Part shown: positions 14,242-23,390 of the stretch, one piece after another | Layout of the letters: every line of letters begins with the position of its first letter | Numbering within the stretch: the first letter of the stretch is position 1 | Assembly: GCA_030524665.1 (NCBI GenBank) | Contig: JAUNGL010000017.1 | Span: 1-36,308, forward strand | Direction: 5' to 3' | From: Lachnospiraceae bacterium | GTDB lineage: Bacteria > Bacillota > Clostridia > Lachnospirales > Lachnospiraceae | Length of the DNA stretch: 36,308 bases | The notes under the pieces: generated by a model | What the model was told of the DNA's origin: nothing | The model's input: the letters and a program-made list of their open reading frames with translations, nothing else | Databases searched by the model: none | Program-made: the position numbers and the translations under genes

Positions 14242-14967
14242 ATGAAACAGATGCGTGTGGATAAATTCCTGACAGAGTGCGGCGCAGGCAGCAGGAGCGA
14301 GGTGAAACAGCTTCTACGGAAAGGACTTGTGACTGTGAATGGAGAGATTGTAAAGGCTCCTGAGATGAAACTGGTCCCGGGTGTGGATACGGTCACCTGT
14401 GAAGGGCGTATGCTTTGTTATGAACCGTTTGAGTATCTGATGCTGAATAAACCGTCAGGCTGTGTCACGGCAGTGCGGGATAACCTCCATCCGACGGTGA
14501 TGGAATATCTGGGAACAGGTCATAAAGCGGATCTGGCACCAGTCGGACGTCTGGATCTGGATACGGAGGGGCTGCTGATTCTGACAAATGACGGCGAACT
14601 GGCGCATCGGATGCTGGCGCCGAAAAGCCATGTGGACAAGGTTTATTATGCCAGAGTATCGGGATGTGTGACAGAAGAGGATGTCAGGGCATTCGCAGAA
14701 GGGCTGGAGATTGGAGAAAAGCGTCCCACGCTTCCTGCGAAGCTGGAGATTCTCATTTCCGGTGAGACATCGGAAATCCTGCTGACGGTCTGTGAGGGGA
14801 AATTCCATCAGGTGAAGCGGATGTTCGAGGTACGCGGCAAGAGGGTACTCTATTTGAAGAGAACTGTAATGGGTGGAATTGCACTGGATGCTTCACTTGA
14901 ACCGGGGCAGTGGAGAAGACTGACGGAATCAGAGCTTGCCCTGCTGCGTCAAAATGCCGGTATGTGA
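14242..14967 (+). CDS. RsuA-family 16S rRNA pseudouridine synthase
   Basis: A 241-residue pseudouridine synthase. Residues 1 to about 50 form an S4 RNA-binding domain (MRVDKFLTECGAGSRSEVKQLL). The catalytic Asp is D105 in VGRLDLDTEGLLILTNDG. FHQVKRMFEVRGKRV is the RsuA-family C-terminal motif, distinct from RluA. In RsuA the target is U516 of 16S rRNA; other members modify 23S rRNA, so the base is inferred. AAGGAG is well placed before ATG 14242. Confidence 0.93.
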   Translation: MKQMRVDKFLTECGAGSRSEVKQLLRKGLVTVNGEIVKAPEMKLVPGVDTVTCEGRMLCYEPFEYLMLNKPSGCVTAVRDNLHPTVMEYLGTGHKADLAPVGRLDLDTEGLLILTNDGELAHRMLAPKSHVDKVYYARVSGCVTEEDVRAFAEGLEIGEKRPTLPAKLEILISGETSEILLTVCEGKFHQVKRMFEVRGKRVLYLKRTVMGGIALDASLEPGQWRRLTESELALLRQNAGM

Positions 14968-15058
14968 AGCCGGGATAGAAGATACCTGCCGGAAAAGAAC
15001 CGGAATGCTATAGACAGGATATGCTGCAGACAATGATACGAAAGAAAGGTATGAGATT

Positions 15059-15727
15059 ATGCTGGAACAGATAGATGCTGTGATATTTGATCTTGACGGA
15101 ACGCTGATGGATTCCATGTGGATGTGGGCCGATATCGATGTCGAATATCTCGAAAAGTATGGCTATACAGTACCGGAAGGGCTCAAGAAGGAAATTGAGG
15201 GAATGGGTTTTACTGAGACCGCGGTTTACTTTAAGGAAAGGTTTGCGATCCCGCAGTCACTCGATGAGATCAAGCAGGACTGGCTGGAAATGGCTTTTGA
15301 TAAGTATGCACATGAAGTTCCCCTGAAAAAAGGTGCTTACAGTCTGCTCTGTACGCTGCGCGACCGTGGAATCCGCATTGGAATTGCCAGCAGCAACAGC
15401 CATGAGCTGATCAAAGCCAGTCTGATGGGAAACGGGGTACTGGATTTTTTTGCCTGCATACGGACTTCATGTGATGTGGCCAAAGGGAAGCCTGCGCCGG
15501 ACATCTATCTGAGTGTGGCCGAAGAATTCGGAGTCACGCCGGAGCGGTGTCTGGTATTCGAGGATGTCCCGATGGGAATTCTGGCGGGAAAAAATGCAGG
15601 GATGAAGGTATGTGCTGTCCGGGATGAGGATTCCCTGAAGCAGACAGAAGAAATCAGGAGACTGGCAGACTACTATATTGCCTCATTTGAAGAGGTATTG
15701 GATCACACGTATGAGAGATTGCGGTGA
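15059..15727 (+). CDS. HAD-superfamily hydrolase, beta-phosphoglucomutase-like
   Basis: A 222-residue HAD-IA protein. Motif I is VIFDLDGTLMDS with nucleophile D11 and acid/base D13; motif II Ser is in IASSNS; motif III Lys in AKGKPAPDIYL; motif IV in VFEDVPMGILAGKNAGM. The cap is the helical C1 type of the phosphoglucomutase/phosphatase group (about residues 17-80). Substrate cannot be told from sequence; a small sugar phosphate is usual. It lies between the RsuA-like gene and ygiQ on the same strand. Confidence 0.88.
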   Translation: MLEQIDAVIFDLDGTLMDSMWMWADIDVEYLEKYGYTVPEGLKKEIEGMGFTETAVYFKERFAIPQSLDEIKQDWLEMAFDKYAHEVPLKKGAYSLLCTLRDRGIRIGIASSNSHELIKASLMGNGVLDFFACIRTSCDVAKGKPAPDIYLSVAEEFGVTPERCLVFEDVPMGILAGKNAGMKVCAVRDEDSLKQTEEIRRLADYYIASFEEVLDHTYERLR

Positions 15728-15785
15728 GATATGCCGGATCATCTGTTTACCAGAGAAACTGGTGCAGTATAAAAGAGGTGCTTGA

Positions 15786-17705
15786 ATGGGAAAAGAATTT
15801 TTGCCGGTCAGCCGGGAGGATATGGAGCAGCGTGGAATCAGTCAGCTAGATTTCGTCTATGTGACGGGGGATGCGTATGTGGATCATCCGTCTTTTGGCG
15901 TTGCAATTATCAGCCGTGTGCTGGAGGCACATGGATATACGGTCGGAATCATTGCCCAGCCGGACTGGAAAAAGAAGGAAAGTGTAACGGTTCTTGGAGA
16001 ACCGAGACTTGGCTTTCTGGTTACGGCAGGAAATATGGATTCCATGGTGAATCATTATTCGGTGTCAAAGAAACATCGTCAGACGGATGCCTATACACCG
16101 GGCGGTGTCATGGGACGGCGGCCGGATTATGCAGTCGTTGTCTACTGTAATCTGATCCGCCAGATGTACCGGAAGACGCCAATTATTGCAGGCGGGATTG
16201 AGGCCAGTCTGCGGCGGATGGCACATTATGATTACTGGTCGGATTCACTGAAGCGTTCTGTGCTGATGGACTGCGGTGCAGACCTGATTTCCTATGGAAT
16301 GGGGGAACGTTCGATTGTTGAGATTGCAGATGCACTTGCAGCGGGGATTCCGGTACAGGACATTACGTTTATTCCCGGGACATGCTTCAAGACGAAGCAT
16401 CCGGAGAATCTGTATGATTATGAGCTTCTGCCGGATTACGAGGTGCTGAGAAGGGATAGGCGGGCCTATGCTGAAAGCTTTTACCGCCAGTACTGCAACA
16501 CGGATGCATTTAACGGAAAGCGGCTGGCGGAGCCGTATGGGACCGTGTATGTCGTCCAGAATCCTCCGTCGAAGCCGCTGACCCAGCAGGAGATGGATGA
16601 TATTTATGCACTGCCTTACTGCCGGACCTATCATCCGTCTTATGAGGCGATGGGAGGGATACCTGCAATCTCTGAGGTGAAATTCAGCCTGGTCAGCAAC
16701 CGCGGATGCTTTGGCGGCTGCAATTTCTGTGCACTGACCTTCCATCAGGGCCGGATCATCCAGACACGCAGTCACGAGTCGCTGCTGGAAGAGGCGCGGG
16801 AGATGACGAAGGACCCGCAGTTTAAGGGATATATTCATGATGTGGGCGGGCCGACAGCAAATTTCCGGCAGCCCGCCTGCAAAAAGCAGATGGAACACGG
16901 AGTCTGCCAAGACAGGCAATGCCTGTTTCCGAAGCCATGCCGGAATCTTGTCGCAGACCACAGTGATTATGTCGCACTGCTCCGGAAGCTGCGGAAGGTT
17001 CCGGGGATAAAAAAAGTCTTTATCCGTTCGGGGATCCGGTTTGATTATCTGCTTCAGGATAAGAATAATACGTTCTTCGAGGAGCTTGTGCGCTACCATA
17101 TCAGCGGACAGCTGAAGGTCGCTCCGGAACATGTTGCAGACCCGGTGCTTGCCATGATGGGAAAACCGGAGCACAGTGTTTATCAGCAGTTCACGAGACG
17201 CTATCAGAAGATGAATGAGGCCTGCGGTAAGAATCAGTACCTGGTGCCGTACCTGATGTCTTCGCATCCGGGCTGTTCGATGAAGGAGGCAGTGGAGCTG
17301 GCCTGCTACCTGCGCGATCTGCACTATATGCCGGAACAGGTACAGGATTTTTATCCAACTCCCTCTACGATATCGACCTGCATGTACTATACGGAGCTGG
17401 ACCCGCGGACCATGCAGCCGGTTTACGTACCGAAGAATCCGCACCATAAGGCGATGCAGCGTGCACTGATCCAGTACCGGAGACCGGAAAATTATGAGCT
17501 GGTGCGTGAAGCACTGCAGATTGCAGGACGTGAGGATCTGATCGGTTACGGGCCGGAGTGCCTGATCCGCCCGAGAAATCAGGGAGGGACAGGAAAGGCG
17601 GCAGGGAATACCGGAATAGTGAGATCCGCAAATACAGGAAATCATGCAGGACAGAAACGGACGAAGCGTAAGACTATACGCAATGTCCACAAAAAGAAGA
17701 TGTAA
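15786..17705 (+). CDS. YgiQ family radical SAM protein
   Basis: A 639-residue radical SAM protein of the YgiQ family (UPF0313). The iron-sulphur cluster motif CFGGCNFC places cysteines at 308, 312 and 315. Family segments include FLPVSREDMEQRGISQLDFVYV near the start, AGGIEASLRRMAHYDYW and QDFYPTPSTISTCMYYTELDP. The last 40 residues are Gly/Lys/Arg rich and probably disordered. The reaction is not established to my knowledge. The start has AGAGG about 8 bases upstream. Confidence 0.93.
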   Translation: MGKEFLPVSREDMEQRGISQLDFVYVTGDAYVDHPSFGVAIISRVLEAHGYTVGIIAQPDWKKKESVTVLGEPRLGFLVTAGNMDSMVNHYSVSKKHRQTDAYTPGGVMGRRPDYAVVVYCNLIRQMYRKTPIIAGGIEASLRRMAHYDYWSDSLKRSVLMDCGADLISYGMGERSIVEIADALAAGIPVQDITFIPGTCFKTKHPENLYDYELLPDYEVLRRDRRAYAESFYRQYCNTDAFNGKRLAEPYGTVYVVQNPPSKPLTQQEMDDIYALPYCRTYHPSYEAMGGIPAISEVKFSLVSNRGCFGGCNFCALTFHQGRIIQTRSHESLLEEAREMTKDPQFKGYIHDVGGPTANFRQPACKKQMEHGVCQDRQCLFPKPCRNLVADHSDYVALLRKLRKVPGIKKVFIRSGIRFDYLLQDKNNTFFEELVRYHISGQLKVAPEHVADPVLAMMGKPEHSVYQQFTRRYQKMNEACGKNQYLVPYLMSSHPGCSMKEAVELACYLRDLHYMPEQVQDFYPTPSTISTCMYYTELDPRTMQPVYVPKNPHHKAMQRALIQYRRPENYELVREALQIAGREDLIGYGPECLIRPRNQGGTGKAAGNTGIVRSANTGNHAGQKRTKRKTIRNVHKKKM

Positions 17706-17785
17706 ATTATAGAATTATAAATAGTATGAGACATCAAACCTGCAGATATAGTAAAATGCAAAAGAAAACAGTTGGAGATGATTGG

Positions 17786-18394
17786 ATGAAAAAGGTAAAA
17801 AAAGGAACTGCCGGATATATCCGGTATGAGCAGAAACGCAGGCTTCTGGTGACACTCGCCATGTTTGTGCTGCCGATCGGATTGTATATCATTGGGTTTG
17901 CAGCTACGAAAACGAATCTGAACTGGCTGACATTTATCGCGATTCTCGGATGTCTGCCCGCCTGCAAGTCACTGGTTGGCCTGATTATGATTTTCATGCA
18001 GAAGCCGGTAAAAGGAGAGGCGCTGAATCAGACGGTTCAGGCAGCCGGGGACCTGGTGTCTGCGAATGAACTGGTATTTACGGCATATGAGCACAATACA
18101 CCGGTCAATGCACTGGTGATCTGCGGGGATCAGGTTGTCTGCTATACACCGGACCAGAAGACAGAGATACCTTATATCGAAAAGCATATTTCCAAAATTC
18201 TTGCGGTGAACGGCTTTTCATCTGCCAATGTAAAAGTGTTTAAGGAATTGAAGCCGTACTGCCAGCGCGTGGAGCATATCCGGAAGAATCAGGAGAAATA
18301 CCGCGAGGGAATCAAATTCACACCGGATGAGAGATATCCGGAGCTTTCCAGAGAAGAACTGATACTGCATACGCTGTATGCGATTTCACTTTAG
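17786..18394 (+). CDS. Conserved hypothetical protein with two membrane segments
   Basis: A 202-residue protein I do not recognise. A basic N-terminus (MKKVKKGTAGYIRYEQKRR) leads into two hydrophobic segments (about 20-40 and 46-70), then a soluble domain of about 125 residues with a mixed alpha/beta pattern (NALVICGDQVVCYT, EIPYIEKHISKIL). The C-terminus ELSREELILHTLYAISL is amphipathic. ATG 17786 is chosen from GGAG 8 bases upstream; an ATG at 17726 would add 20 residues without a site. It is 11 bases ahead of the RluD-like gene, so cotranscribed. The topology suggests a membrane-tethered cytoplasmic domain. Confidence 0.75.
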   Translation: MKKVKKGTAGYIRYEQKRRLLVTLAMFVLPIGLYIIGFAATKTNLNWLTFIAILGCLPACKSLVGLIMIFMQKPVKGEALNQTVQAAGDLVSANELVFTAYEHNTPVNALVICGDQVVCYTPDQKTEIPYIEKHISKILAVNGFSSANVKVFKELKPYCQRVEHIRKNQEKYREGIKFTPDERYPELSREELILHTLYAISL

Positions 18395-18405
18395 GAGCGG
18401 ACACG

Positions 18406-19368
18406 ATGAAATTGATTACCGTAACCACGAATGAGGCAGGGCAGCGGTTTGACAAGCTTCTGGCCAAATACCTGAATGAGGCACCCAAAAGCTTTATTTA
18501 CAAGATGCTGCGGAAAAAGAATATCACTCTGAACGGGAAAAAGGCGTCCGGCAGTGAGCTGCTGGCAGCAGGCGATGAGGTAAGGCTTTTTTTGGCCGAT
18601 GAGACGCTGGACAAGTTCCACACCTCTTCCTATCAGAGAGCTAAAACAGATCTGGATATTGTTTATGAAGACGAGCATATTATACTGATCAATAAACCTG
18701 CAGGGATGCTTTCCCAGAAGGCGAAGCCGGGGGATGTATCTCTGGTGGAATATCTGATTACATATCTGGTGGAAAGCGGAGCTGTCACGAAGGAGCAGCT
18801 TGCGTCTTTCCATCCTGCAGTCTGCAACCGTCTGGACCGGAATACAAGCGGCCTTGTGATTGCAGGAAAGAGTCTGGCCGGCCTGCAGGAGATGAGCCGT
18901 CTCCTTCAGGACCGTACGATGCACAAATATTACCGATGCATTGTTTCCGGTACGATGCATGGAACGTGTCATCTGAAAGGCTATCTCTGCAAGGACCATG
19001 CCCGAAATCAGGTAACAGTATCGAAAGCTCCGTCCCATGATGCGCAGCCGATCGAGACAGAATATACAGTGATCGGACACGGAAAGGACGTAACACTTAT
19101 GGAGGTGCTTCTGATTACGGGGCGGAGCCATCAGATCCGTGCGCATCTGGCGTCGATCGGACACCCGATTATTGGGGATACAAAATACGGAAATTCGAAA
19201 TGGAATGAAGCATATCGGCAAAGCTGCGGTGTAAAGCACCAGCTTCTGCACGCTTACCGTCTGGAAATGCCTGAACTGTCGGGGGCCTTATCCTGCTTAT
19301 CAGGGAAAGCGTTTTATGCACCGGTTCCGGCAGTTTTTGACAAAGTGATGCAGATTACATGTAAATAG
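18406..19368 (+). CDS. RluA/RluD-family 23S rRNA pseudouridine synthase
   Basis: A 320-residue pseudouridine synthase of the RluA family. Residues 1-65 form an S4-type domain (GQRFDKLLAKYLN ... KMLRKKNITLNGKK). The catalytic Asp is D144 in NRLDRNTSGLVIAGKS, the RluA-type GRLD equivalent. TGRSHQIRAHLASIGHPIIGDTKYG is the family C-terminal motif. RluC/RluD members modify several 23S rRNA uridines; which are targeted here is unknown. It follows the small membrane protein gene closely. Confidence 0.93.
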   Translation: MKLITVTTNEAGQRFDKLLAKYLNEAPKSFIYKMLRKKNITLNGKKASGSELLAAGDEVRLFLADETLDKFHTSSYQRAKTDLDIVYEDEHIILINKPAGMLSQKAKPGDVSLVEYLITYLVESGAVTKEQLASFHPAVCNRLDRNTSGLVIAGKSLAGLQEMSRLLQDRTMHKYYRCIVSGTMHGTCHLKGYLCKDHARNQVTVSKAPSHDAQPIETEYTVIGHGKDVTLMEVLLITGRSHQIRAHLASIGHPIIGDTKYGNSKWNEAYRQSCGVKHQLLHAYRLEMPELSGALSCLSGKAFYAPVPAVFDKVMQITCK

Positions 19369-19464
19369 TCAGAGGATTTCCACATATGGAACAACAGGAA
19401 GCCGGCTCAGCCAAAGAGGGCACGGCTTTGAGACGGAATCATGGCAGGGAAGGACGGAAGGGAT

Positions 19465-19998
19465 ATGGCTACCTGGAATTCGAGAGGACTGAGAGGTTCC
19501 ACTTTGGAGGATTTGATCAACCGGACGAATGAACAGTATCTGGAAAAGGGGCTTGCACTGATCCAGAAAATCCCGACACCGATCACACCGATCCAGATCG
19601 ACAAGGAGCACAGGCATATCACACTTGCTTATTTTGAACAGAAGAGTACGGTTGATTATATCGGGGCGGTGCAGGGGATTCCGGTCTGTTTTGATGCAAA
19701 GGAATGTACGTCAGATACCTTTGCGCTTCAGAATGTGCATCAGCATCAGGTTGATTTTATGACGCAATTCGAGAAGCAGGGCGGAATTTCTTTTCTGGTA
19801 TTGTTTTATACGAAGCGCAATGAACTGTTTTATCTGCCGCTGAGTCATCTGGTGAAGTTCTGGAACCGCGCGGCGGAGGGCGGAAGAAAGAGCTTTCGTT
19901 ATGAAGAGCTGGATCAGGATTATTATCTGAGTCCGCATGGGGGGTATCTGGTTCCGTATCTCGATGGGCTGCAGAGGGATTTGGGGGAGCGTGAGTGA
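19465..19998 (+). CDS. recU: Holliday junction resolvase RecU
   Basis: RecU resolves Holliday junctions in Firmicutes, the counterpart of RuvC. The 177-residue protein begins MATWNSRGLRGSTLEDLINRTNEQYL, the usual RecU N-terminus. KIPTPITPIQID and STVDYIGAVQGIPVCFDAKEC carry the nuclease acidic and Lys residues (D, then DAKE), and HQHQVDFMTQF follows. I chose ATG 19465 on family convention, with AAGGA 10 bases upstream; ATG 19441, eight codons earlier in frame, is possible but lacks a good site. It does not neighbour a penicillin-binding protein gene as in Bacillus. Confidence 0.93.
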   Translation: MATWNSRGLRGSTLEDLINRTNEQYLEKGLALIQKIPTPITPIQIDKEHRHITLAYFEQKSTVDYIGAVQGIPVCFDAKECTSDTFALQNVHQHQVDFMTQFEKQGGISFLVLFYTKRNELFYLPLSHLVKFWNRAAEGGRKSFRYEELDQDYYLSPHGGYLVPYLDGLQRDLGERE

Positions 19999-20044
19999 CA
20001 TACCAATAACCAGCAGCTGCCGGGAAATATATGGTTTCGGGGGA

Positions 20045-20073
20045 TTGACAAGTCAGAGGTTTTTTCATATAAT
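20045..20073 (+). promoter_or_regulatory. Consensus sigma-A promoter of the his operon
   Basis: TTGACA (20045-20050), 17-base spacer and TATAAT (20068-20073) match the vegetative consensus at every position. The expected start is near 20080. A promoter this strong ahead of a biosynthetic operon implies tight control, and palindromes lie directly downstream. Confidence 0.92.
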
Positions 20074-20089
20074 AAACAGGCCATTTCAC

Positions 20090-20120
20090 ATGGTAATATA
20101 GTAACATGTTACCATGGTAA
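20090..20120. promoter_or_regulatory. Nested palindromes in the his leader, probable operator
   Basis: ATGGTAA (20090-20096) is inverted as TTACCAT (20109-20115). Inside and overlapping are two perfect 12-base palindromes, GTAACATGTTAC (20101-20112) and TTACCATGGTAA (20109-20120). All lie about 10-40 bases downstream of the expected transcription start, where a bound repressor would block the polymerase. The bases could also form an RNA hairpin (7-bp stem, 12-base loop), but there is no T-run for attenuation and no T-box features. The regulator is unknown; a TrpR-like YerC/HisR-type repressor is one candidate. Confidence 0.6.
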
Positions 20121-20153
20121 AGCAATAAAAGCACCAGAAAGGAAGCAGGGGAA

Positions 20154-21335
20154 ATGCAGAAAATTCTTCATACACCGGAGGGTGTACGTGATATATATAA
20201 CAGGGAATGTGAGCAGAAGCTGCTTTTGCAGGAGAGGCTGCATTCTGTGATTAAGTCGTATGGATATCGGGATATTGAGACGCCGACGTTTGAGTTTTTT
20301 GATGTGTTCAGCAAGGAGGTCGGTACGATTCCCTCCAGAGAGCTTTACAAATTTTTTGACCGTGAGGGAAATACGCTGGTGCTGCGGCCGGATTTTACGC
20401 CGTCGATTGCACGAGCTGCCTCAAAATATCTGTTAAATGAGAACAGCACGGTTCGCCTTACTTATCTTGGCAATACATTTATCAATAATTCCAGCTATCA
20501 GGGGCGGCTGAAGGAAAATACGCAGATCGGTGCGGAGCTGATCGGGGATGACAGTGTGGATGCGGATGCGGAGATTATTGCGCTGGTGATCCAGTCATTG
20601 CTGAATTCCGGGCTGAAGGAATTCCAGATCAGTCTCGGACATGCCGGATTCTTCCGGGCTTTGGCGGAAGCGGCAGGACTTGACGATGCGCTGATGGCAG
20701 AGCTGAAGGAACTGGTCGCGAACAAGAATACATTCGGTGTCGAAAAGCTGCTCGCCGGACATCCGATGGATGAAAAGCTGCGTCAGGCGTTTGAATCACT
20801 TCCGAAGCTGTTCGGCGGTGAAGAAGCGCTGGAGCGGGCAGAGGCATTGACGGACAGTCAGAAAGCACTGGATGCACTCGCAAGACTCCGTGAAATATAC
20901 CGGGTCCTGAAGGTTTATGGTGTGGAACAGTACGTTTCTTTCGATCTCGGGATGCTGAGCAGATATATGTACTATACCGGAATTGTGTTCCGCGGCTATA
21001 CCTTCGGGACTGGGGATGCGATTATCAAAGGCGGACGGTATGATCATCTGCTCGGACATTTTGGAAAAGAGGCTCCGGCGGTTGGGTTTGTCACTGTGGT
21101 AGACCAGCTTCTGAGTGCGCTTACGCGGCAGAAAATCACACAGCCTGTTTCATCGCGTCACTGCATGATTATCTATGAGCAGGAGAAGCGGGAGCAAGCC
21201 ATCTGCAAGGCTTCCGAGCTTCGGCGGGATGGAATCGATGTGGAACTGGTACGGATTACAGATACAAGGACACGGGAGGACTGCAGAGCGTATGCGGAAG
21301 CATCCTCCTGTGTGCTGGTGGTGGAAATGAAATAA
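20154..21335 (+). CDS. hisZ: ATP phosphoribosyltransferase regulatory subunit HisZ
   Basis: A 393-residue paralogue of histidyl-tRNA synthetase that lacks the anticodon domain function. It pairs with the short HisG to form the active and histidine-sensitive ATP phosphoribosyltransferase. The class II synthetase-like core is visible: HTPEGVRDIY at the start, YRDIETPTFEFFDVF, LRPDFTPSIARAAS (motif 2 region) and IKGGRYDHLLGHFG. The first gene of the operon, 75 bases after the predicted start site. The gap to hisG is 16 bases. Confidence 0.95.
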   Translation: MQKILHTPEGVRDIYNRECEQKLLLQERLHSVIKSYGYRDIETPTFEFFDVFSKEVGTIPSRELYKFFDREGNTLVLRPDFTPSIARAASKYLLNENSTVRLTYLGNTFINNSSYQGRLKENTQIGAELIGDDSVDADAEIIALVIQSLLNSGLKEFQISLGHAGFFRALAEAAGLDDALMAELKELVANKNTFGVEKLLAGHPMDEKLRQAFESLPKLFGGEEALERAEALTDSQKALDALARLREIYRVLKVYGVEQYVSFDLGMLSRYMYYTGIVFRGYTFGTGDAIIKGGRYDHLLGHFGKEAPAVGFVTVVDQLLSALTRQKITQPVSSRHCMIIYEQEKREQAICKASELRRDGIDVELVRITDTRTREDCRAYAEASSCVLVVEMK

Positions 21336-21351
21336 TCAGGAGGAGTGCAGT

Positions 21352-22032
21352 ATGGAGACAGAGAAAGAAATGCGTTATCTGACCTTTGCGCTCGGGAAAG
21401 GGCGTCTGGCGAAGAAAACACTGGAATTATTTGAGCAGATCGGAATCACGTGTGAGGAAATGAAGGACCCGGATTCCAGAAAACTGATTTTTGTAAACGA
21501 AGAGCTGAAGCTGAAGTTTTTTCTGTCAAAAGGCCCGGATGTGCCGACGTATGTGGAGTACGGCGCCGCGGATATTGGAGTGGTAGGACGCGATACGATT
21601 CTGGAGGAACGGAGAAAGCTCTATGAAGTGCTGGATCTCGGATTCGGTGCCTGCCGGATGTGTGTGTGCGGTCTGGAGTCTGCACGGCCGCTGTTGAAGA
21701 GCCAGGAGCTGATCCGCGTGGCAACCAAGTATCCGAACATTGCCAAAGACTATTTCTACAATCAGAAGAACCAGACCGTAGAGATTATCAAGCTGAATGG
21801 TTCCATCGAGCTGGCTCCGATCGTCGGGCTGTCCGAGGTGATCGTGGATATTGTGGAGACGGGCTCGACACTGAGAGAAAACGGACTGGTCGTGCTGGAG
21901 GAAGTCTGCCCATTGTCTGCGAGGGTCGTCGTCAATCAGGTCAGCATGAGAATGGAGAATGAGAGAATCACGAAGCTGCTGGGAGATTTGAACCGGGTGA
22001 TTTCCAAGATGACTGTATCACAGCCCGGATGA
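21352..22032 (+). CDS. hisG: ATP phosphoribosyltransferase, short-form HisG catalytic subunit
   Basis: The 226-residue short HisG lacks the C-terminal regulatory domain of the long form and so needs HisZ, which is encoded just upstream. It makes phosphoribosyl-ATP from PRPP and ATP, the first step of histidine synthesis. Family motifs are FALGKGRLAKKTLELF, YVEYGAADIGVVGRDTILE, RVATKYPNIAKDYF, LNGSIELAPIVGLSEVIVDIVETGSTLRENGL (PRPP loop). AGGAGG sits 8 bases before ATG 21352; the MRYLTFALGKG at codon 7 could be an alternate start. Confidence 0.95.
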   Translation: METEKEMRYLTFALGKGRLAKKTLELFEQIGITCEEMKDPDSRKLIFVNEELKLKFFLSKGPDVPTYVEYGAADIGVVGRDTILEERRKLYEVLDLGFGACRMCVCGLESARPLLKSQELIRVATKYPNIAKDYFYNQKNQTVEIIKLNGSIELAPIVGLSEVIVDIVETGSTLRENGLVVLEEVCPLSARVVVNQVSMRMENERITKLLGDLNRVISKMTVSQPG

Positions 22033-22033
22033 G

Positions 22034-22049
22034 AATGCCGGAGCGGCAT
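22034..22049 (+). other. Intercistronic hairpin between hisG and hisD
   Basis: ATGCCG and CGGCAT form a 6-bp stem with a GAG loop right after the hisG stop codon. There is no T-run. It may affect processing or stability of the operon mRNA. Confidence 0.35.
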
Positions 22050-22093
22050 ATTCCCGGTCATAGAGGAAATACAGATAAGGAGTGAGATTCAGG

Positions 22094-23386
22094 ATGCAGA
22101 TTGTAAAACTGACAAAGGATACAAAGAAGGATCTTCTGGAACGATTGCTGAAACGCAGTCCGAACAGCTATCCGGAGTTTGAAAGCCGGGTGGCGGAGAT
22201 TATTCAGGAAGTGAAGGAAAAGGGCGATGAAGCTCTTTTCTCCTATACGGCAAGGTTTGACGGCGTAACGCTGACGCCGGAAACAGTGAAGGTGACACAG
22301 GAAGAGATCGATGAAGCGTATGCCCAGATAGAGCCGTCTTTATTGGAAGTGATCCGCCGGGCACTTGTGAATATTCGCGCTTACCATGAAAAACAGAAGA
22401 AATACAGTTGGTTTGACAGCACGGAGAACGGAACGATCCTTGGACAGAAGGTAACCCCACTTAAGACGGTCGGGATCTATGTGCCGGGCGGGAAGGCTGT
22501 TTATCCGTCCTCTGTGCTGATGAATGTCGTTCCTGCCAGGGTGGCCGGCGTGGAGCGGATCATCATGACGACACCGCCGGAACGTGACGGCAAGGTGAAT
22601 CCGACGACACTGGTAGCAGCCAAGGAAGCCGGTATTGATGAGGTCTATAAGGCGGGCGGGGCGCAGGCAATTGCAGCGCTTGCATTTGGTACAGAGAGTA
22701 TCCCAAAGGCGGACAAGATCACAGGTCCGGGAAATATTTATGTGGCGCTTGCCAAGAAAGCTGTTTACGGACATGTCAGTATTGATTCCATCGCAGGACC
22801 GAGCGAGATCATGGTACTGGCAGATGAGACAGCAAATCCACGCTATGTGGCAGCCGATCTTCTTTCACAGGCAGAGCATGATGAGATGGCATCTGCAATA
22901 CTCGTAACGACGAGCAGACAGCTTGCAGAAGAGGTTTCAGCGGAAATCGAAGGATTCCTGAAAACACTTTCCCGCAGGGAGATTATTCAGAAATCACTGG
23001 ATCAGTACGGATTCATCCTGCTGGCAGATACGCTGGAGGATGCGATAGATGCAGTCAATGAGATTGCCTCCGAGCACCTTGAGATTGTCACGAAGGACGC
23101 ATTTAAGGTAATGACGAGAATCCGGAATGCAGGGGCTATTTTCATTGGGGAATACAGCAGCGAACCGTTGGGAGACTATTTTGCAGGACCGAACCATGTG
23201 CTTCCGACGAACGGTACGGCGAAGTTTTTCTCTCCGCTGTCTGTAGATGATTTCGTGAAGAAGTCGAGCATTATTTATTATTCCAGGGAAGCGCTGGAGC
23301 CATTGCATAAGGATATTATTGCATTTGCGGAAGCTGAACAGCTTACGGCGCATGCAAATTCGATCAAAGTGAGATTCGAGGATTAA
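22094..23386 (+). CDS. hisD: Histidinol dehydrogenase
   Basis: HisD (430 residues, typical length) oxidises histidinol in two NAD-dependent steps to histidine. Motifs are GIYVPGGKAVYPSSVLMNVVPARVAGV, KITGPGNIYVALAKKAVYG, IAGPSEIMVLAD and LLSQAEHDEMASA, which holds the catalytic Glu-His pair. The C-terminal segment includes YFAGPNHVLPTNGTAKFFSPLS. ATG 22094 is chosen; a GTG at 22082 in frame overlaps the AAGGAG site. hisB starts 4 bases after the stop. Confidence 0.96.
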   Translation: MQIVKLTKDTKKDLLERLLKRSPNSYPEFESRVAEIIQEVKEKGDEALFSYTARFDGVTLTPETVKVTQEEIDEAYAQIEPSLLEVIRRALVNIRAYHEKQKKYSWFDSTENGTILGQKVTPLKTVGIYVPGGKAVYPSSVLMNVVPARVAGVERIIMTTPPERDGKVNPTTLVAAKEAGIDEVYKAGGAQAIAALAFGTESIPKADKITGPGNIYVALAKKAVYGHVSIDSIAGPSEIMVLADETANPRYVAADLLSQAEHDEMASAILVTTSRQLAEEVSAEIEGFLKTLSRREIIQKSLDQYGFILLADTLEDAIDAVNEIASEHLEIVTKDAFKVMTRIRNAGAIFIGEYSSEPLGDYFAGPNHVLPTNGTAKFFSPLSVDDFVKKSSIIYYSREALEPLHKDIIAFAEAEQLTAHANSIKVRFED

Positions 23387-23390
23387 GGAT

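Noticed and set aside
20045-20153. T-box or histidine attenuator ahead of hisZ
   Set aside because: The leader is only about 75 bases, with no T-box sequence, no run of His codons and no terminator with a T-run. A protein operator fits better.
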